Shown here: positions 60,920-64,000 of the stretch, piece after piece
Layout: the number at the start of each line of letters is the position of its first letter
Position numbering within the stretch: the stretch's first letter is position 1
NCBI RefSeq assembly: GCF_003858645.1
Contig: NZ_RQJP01000005.1
Location: 248,001-312,000 of the forward strand
Origin: Larkinella knui
GTDB lineage: Bacteria > Bacteroidota > Bacteroidia > Cytophagales > Spirosomataceae
Length of the DNA stretch: 64,000 nucleotides
Reading direction: 5' to 3'
Program-made: the position numbers and the translations under genes
The notes under the pieces: generated by a model
Told to the model about the DNA's origin: nothing
The model's input: only the letters and a program-made list of their open reading frames with translations
Databases searched by the model: none

Positions 60920-61963
60920 ATGAAACGTTCACTTTTCCTATTAACTACACTTTTTGCCGTACTCCTGACCTTCAGGGGGCTGGCCCAGGACAAAGACGAA
61001 ACTCCGTACGACACCAAAAACTTCTCAGGTAGTTTAAATACCGTTCGGGTAGAGACCTCCGGCGGGAGTATTTCGGTGGAAGGCGGAAGCCCGTCGAACG
61101 GCGTAAAAGTTGAAATGTACGTTCGGGGCAATAACTGGCCGAGCAACAAACTCTCCAAAGAAGAAATTGAAGAGCGGCTGAAAGACTATGAGATCAAACT
61201 AGGCGTTGAAGGAAGTACGGTCGTTGCGACGGCCAAACGCAAAAACCGGGACAACTGGGATTGGAAGCGTTCGATCAACATTTCATTCAAAGTATATACT
61301 CCCAAAAGCTTCGCTACCGATCTGCACACCAGTGGCGGCAGTATCCGGCTGAGTAATCTGGTGGGCAGCCAGAACTTTACCACCAGCGGAGGGAGCCTGC
61401 ATCTGACCAGCGTTGAGGGCCTGATCAAAGGCCGGACGTCGGGCGGCAGCATTCACCTCGATCATTGCCGGAAAGACATTGACGTTGCTACAAGTGGCGG
61501 CTCGATTCACGCCGAAGATTCCGATGGCAATCTGGATTTACGGACGTCGGGCGGGAGTGTCAATCTGACCAACCTAAGCGGCCGGGTCAATGCCCACACC
61601 AGTGGTGGCAGCGTCAGGGGCGAAGGCATCAAGGGCGAACTGGTTGCCGGTACGTCGGGCGGTTCGGTTCGGTTGTCCGGTATTTCGGGCAGCGTCGAAG
61701 CCAGCACCAGCGGGGGCGGTATGGACGTTGAAATTACAAAATTGGGCGAATACGTTCGTTTGTCGGGTGGTCCGGGCAGCGTCAATGTCAAAATGCCCCT
61801 CGATCAGGGAATCGATTTAGATCTGTCGGGAAACCGGGTCGATATTCCCCTGAGCAAATTTGACGGAACGGTTGAAAAAGACCGCGTTCGGGGCCGTCTG
61901 AACGGTGGCGGAGTTCCCGTCCGCATATCCGCCGGCAGCGGCAGCGTACACGTAAACAGGTAG
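60920..61963 (+). CDS. Secreted DUF4097-type protein with eight 18-residue repeats
   Basis: 347 residues. A Sec signal peptide is clear (MKRSLFLLTTLFAVLLTF, probably cleaved after residue 22), with no lipobox Cys. Residues 137-280 are eight uninterrupted 18-residue repeats, each opening TSGGS (the last TSGGG) followed by alternating hydrophobic residues. This is the pattern of a single-sheet beta-helix or solenoid as seen in DUF4097-type proteins. A further TSGGSI copy lies near residue 46 and a degenerate LSGGPGSV follows the array. There is one Cys in the solenoid (DHCRKD). The likely location is the periplasm or cell surface; the ligand is unknown. It carries the same promoter arrangement as the permease units, suggesting co-regulation. 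Confidence 0.85.
   Translation: MKRSLFLLTTLFAVLLTFRGLAQDKDETPYDTKNFSGSLNTVRVETSGGSISVEGGSPSNGVKVEMYVRGNNWPSNKLSKEEIEERLKDYEIKLGVEGSTVVATAKRKNRDNWDWKRSINISFKVYTPKSFATDLHTSGGSIRLSNLVGSQNFTTSGGSLHLTSVEGLIKGRTSGGSIHLDHCRKDIDVATSGGSIHAEDSDGNLDLRTSGGSVNLTNLSGRVNAHTSGGSVRGEGIKGELVAGTSGGSVRLSGISGSVEASTSGGGMDVEITKLGEYVRLSGGPGSVNVKMPLDQGIDLDLSGNRVDIPLSKFDGTVEKDRVRGRLNGGGVPVRISAGSGSVHVNR
61328..61759 (+). repeat. Eight coding 54-bp tandem repeats
   Basis: Each unit begins with an ACC/ACG-AGT/TCG-GG-GG codon set for TSGG and has exactly 54 bases. The units are diverged at the DNA level, so slippage is not recent. Confidence 0.85.
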
Positions 61964-61970
61964 TTAAAAG

Positions 61971-62044
61971 TTAAGCGTTAGGAGTGAAGAGTTGGCTGAC
62001 GCGTGCTTTTGTGCGTCAGCCAACTCTTCACTCCTAACGCTTAA
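61971..62044. repeat. Perfect 32-bp inverted repeat, GTTAAGAGT family
   Basis: TTAAGCGTTAGGAGTGAAGA and the next 12 bases (61971-62002) are exactly inverted at 62013-62044 around a 10-nt loop. The tip is GGCTGACGC/GCGTCAGCC, the fully paired form of the GCTGACGCA core found in other spacers. Confidence 0.85.
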
Positions 62045-62062
62045 TTCTTAACTGCCTTTCCT

Positions 62063-62168
62063 GTCCGTTTGTGAACAAAAGAGTGTCCGGTGACGGACAC
62101 TCTTTTGTTTTTTATGCGCTTAGTTGACTAATTATCAGCTGTTTGGTTTTCTGGCATAAGCCTTGAGT
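62063..62168 (+). promoter_or_regulatory. Sigma-54-like promoter with twin upstream palindromes, for the 62201 gene
   Basis: A perfect GTCCG-GTGA-CGGAC lies at 62085-62098 and a degenerate copy GTCCG-TTTG-TGAAC at 62063-62076 (22 bp apart). The promoter element is CTGGCATAAGCCTTGAG, with GG at 62153-62154, N10, GA at 62165-62166. Palindrome to GG is 62 bp. Confidence 0.65.
62076..62113 (+). terminator. Rho-independent terminator of the DUF4097 gene
   Basis: A perfect 14-bp stem, CAAAAGAGTGTCCG (62076-62089) with CGGACACTCTTTTG (62094-62107), has a GTGA loop and is followed by six T. The stem centre is the activator-type palindrome of the downstream promoter. Confidence 0.85.
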
Positions 62169-62200
62169 ATTTATAAGTATTCCGTTCATCCAACACTGTT

Positions 62201-64000
62201 ATGTTTCGCAATTACGTCGTCATCGCTTTTCGCAATCTCTGGAAACACAAACTGTTTTCCGTGATCAATGTGGTCGGTCTGGCATCAGGAATCATGGTGT
62301 GTTTGCTGGCGTTGATCGACATCAAAGGTGCCTTCGATTACGGTAATTTTCATCCGCATCCGGAGCGAACCTACCGCATTCTTACCGATGTGACGGGTAA
62401 CGACAACCAGACCACGGCCTTTGCTACCACACCCTTGCCGCTGGCCGACGTGCTGAAACGGGAGTACGGTTTTGTCGATCAGGCCACCCGGGTGATTCGG
62501 GACTATGCCGAATTTACAGTCGATCGGAAAATACTGCAGGAATCCTATTGTGCCGTCGATCCGGCTTTTTTCACGGTTTTGGGTTATAAACTCGCATCGG
62601 GCCAACCGGCAACGGAGCCGAATACCGCCGTATTGACACCGGAAACCGCCGAAAAGTTTTTTGGTCTGTCGAACCCGATTGGCAAAGTCATTCACCACAA
62701 GGAACTCGGCGAAATAACGGTTACGGGCGTATTTCAGCCCCTGCCAATCCGCTCACACCTTCGTTTCAGTCTGGTGCTTTCAATGTCCACTCTTTCAACG
62801 CCAGACCGGAAACAACAGCAGACCGATTGGAGACAATATGCGGTAGGCTACACGTACGTTCGTTTGAAAGAAGGTACCTCGGTCGAGTCATTCGAAAAAG
62901 CCTTGCCGACCATTGCTGCCAGAAACACGAAAGACCTGCGTTTCAAGTCCGAAAAAGGCTATACGTTTCGGGCGCAGTCGATGACCACCCTTTCACCCTC
63001 CCACGAAGACCTGGCGATGGGCACCTGGGAGCAAACCTGGGGCAAACTGGCCACCGAGATGGGGGTGGGGTTAGTGACGTTACTGCTGGCGGTTTTCAAT
63101 TACGTCAACCTGACATTGGCCCGATCACTGAGCCGCGCCCGCGAAGTTGGTATCCGGAAAGTGTCCGGGGCAGTGCGCTGGCAGCTGATGGCTCAGTTCA
63201 TGGCTGAGTCGGTGGTCTTATCGGTACTGGCTCTGGGCGTTGCCTACCTTCTTTTGTTGCTGATCGAGCCCATGCCGTTTGTGCAGCAGTGGCTCATTGG
63301 CGGGGTGGAACTGAACGGGACGATGTGGGCGGTTTTTGTCGGATTCAGCATCGCAGCGGGTTTGCTGGCGGGCTTTGTTCCGGCGCGGGTGTTGTCCGGT
63401 TTCCGGCCCGCCCAGGTGTTGCGGAGCCAGACGGGTTTAAAGGTTTTTAAAGGAATTACGCTGCGCAAATCGCTGATTGTCGCGCAGTTTTCCATCGCGC
63501 TGATTGCCATGATTGCGCTCCTGTCGATGGCGCGGCAACAGAATTACATGGCCACGGCCGACTACGGTTTTCGCAGTGAAAACGTACTGAATATTCCATT
63601 GAACGATGTTCCGTATCAGCGGCTGGCGAATGAGTTGAATCGAATTCCCGGTGTCGAACGGGTATCGGCCACATCGGAACTGTTTGGCGGTCATGGCGGA
63701 GATTGGCGGCCTGTGCGCCAACAGTATTCGGGGGGCGATTCGACCCGGGCTTTCGTTTTTGCCGTCGATCAGAATTTTGTCGCCAACATGGACCTGACGT
63801 TACTGGCGGGCCAGAATTTGCCGGAGATGGCTACTGACACCAACGGAGAGGGCTCTCTGGGTCGGTTTGTTCTGGTCAATGAAGAGGCTGTCAAAGCTTT
63901 CCGGCTGGGCAATCCGCGGGAGATGGTCGGAAAACCGCTCTGGCTGGGGAATACGGAAGTGACCATTGCCGGGGTATTGAAAGATTTCCGGTTTACGACG
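62201..64000 (+). CDS. ABC transporter permease, MacB/FtsX type, divergent, 3' end outside window (array gene 20)
   Basis: The first 600 codons are present; the frame is open to the window edge. The N-terminus MFRNYVVIAFRNLWKHK is at the expected place behind its own promoter. TM1 (SVINVVGLASGIMVCLLALIDI) is followed by GNFHPHPERTYRI in place of the usual SYDRYHxxxDRIYR. FtsX 1 begins near residue 293 with VFNYVNLTLARSLSRAREVG and IRKVSGAVRWQL. SGFRPAQVLRSQTG replaces LSSFxPxxVLKG, and the second TM stretch is SLIVAQFSIALIAMIALLSM. The second periplasmic domain has VLVNEEAVKAF and GVLKDFRF. It is the most diverged member of the array and has no prefix. Confidence 0.9.
   Translation, partial: MFRNYVVIAFRNLWKHKLFSVINVVGLASGIMVCLLALIDIKGAFDYGNFHPHPERTYRILTDVTGNDNQTTAFATTPLPLADVLKREYGFVDQATRVIRDYAEFTVDRKILQESYCAVDPAFFTVLGYKLASGQPATEPNTAVLTPETAEKFFGLSNPIGKVIHHKELGEITVTGVFQPLPIRSHLRFSLVLSMSTLSTPDRKQQQTDWRQYAVGYTYVRLKEGTSVESFEKALPTIAARNTKDLRFKSEKGYTFRAQSMTTLSPSHEDLAMGTWEQTWGKLATEMGVGLVTLLLAVFNYVNLTLARSLSRAREVGIRKVSGAVRWQLMAQFMAESVVLSVLALGVAYLLLLLIEPMPFVQQWLIGGVELNGTMWAVFVGFSIAAGLLAGFVPARVLSGFRPAQVLRSQTGLKVFKGITLRKSLIVAQFSIALIAMIALLSMARQQNYMATADYGFRSENVLNIPLNDVPYQRLANELNRIPGVERVSATSELFGGHGGDWRPVRQQYSGGDSTRAFVFAVDQNFVANMDLTLLAGQNLPEMATDTNGEGSLGRFVLVNEEAVKAFRLGNPREMVGKPLWLGNTEVTIAGVLKDFRFTT

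Noticed and set aside
60853-61032. Small ORF with a good GGAG ribosome site upstream of and overlapping the DUF4097 gene
   Set aside because: The sequence is basic and low in information, and it overlaps the signal peptide in another frame. A leader peptide cannot be excluded but is not supported.
61328-61759. Regular 54-bp repeats suggesting a CRISPR-like array
   Set aside because: They are in frame, encode 18-residue TSGGS repeats with no unique spacers, and are diverged at third positions.

Overview
The window reads as a chromosomal segment of a Cytophagales bacterium (Bacteroidota), most like Spirosoma and its relatives. This rests on the roughly 50% GC composition, weak Shine-Dalgarno signals with A-rich leaders, two-FtsX-domain MacB-type permeases of about 800 residues, PadR regulators paired with 'permease prefix domain 2' transporters, and intergenic repeats built from GTTAAGAGTTAAG and CGGATTGA units. 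Genus assignment is inference.

The dominant content is an array of 20 ABC-transporter permease genes, 19 complete and one running off the right edge, all on the + strand. No ABC ATPase, membrane-fusion protein or outer-membrane channel is encoded in the window. Layout: (1) 2-787, the end of a PA14-OmpA envelope protein; (2) 960-10832, four permeases without a prefix; (3) 10871-11452, a DoxX-like membrane protein on the - strand; (4) 11645-15248, one permease followed by a Tat-signal mannonate dehydratase; (5) 15283-16806 (-), an SRPBCC/ArsR pair and a small membrane protein; (6) 17005-39049, PadR-1 followed by eight permeases carrying a type I N-terminal prefix; (7) 39294-50482, PadR-2 followed by four permeases carrying a type II prefix; (8) 50491-55311 (-), a receiver-kinase protein and a six-PAS/GAF sensor kinase; (9) 55802-60702, two more unprefixed permeases; (10) 60920-61963, a secreted DUF4097-type repeat protein; (11) 62201 to the edge, a divergent permease.

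The most notable signal is regulatory. Six transcription-unit starts (before 960, PadR-1, PadR-2, 55802, 60920 and 62201) share one arrangement. A palindrome GTCCG-N4-CGGAC, in five cases paired with a second degenerate copy 21-22 bp upstream, lies 62-64 bp (73 bp once, one helical turn more) upstream of a GG-N10-G(A/G) element. That element resembles a sigma-54 -24/-12 promoter with an atypical -12. This predicts that the array and the DUF4097 protein form one regulon under an unlinked NtrC-type activator.

Inside the two long operons, each permease is separated from the next by 70-120 bp of hairpin-forming repeat. The prefix modules and the extreme C-termini are nearly identical between genes, while the permease bodies are diverged. 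Closely related bodies occur with type I, type II or no prefix, so prefix and body appear to have been shuffled as modules. Substrates cannot be read from the sequence.
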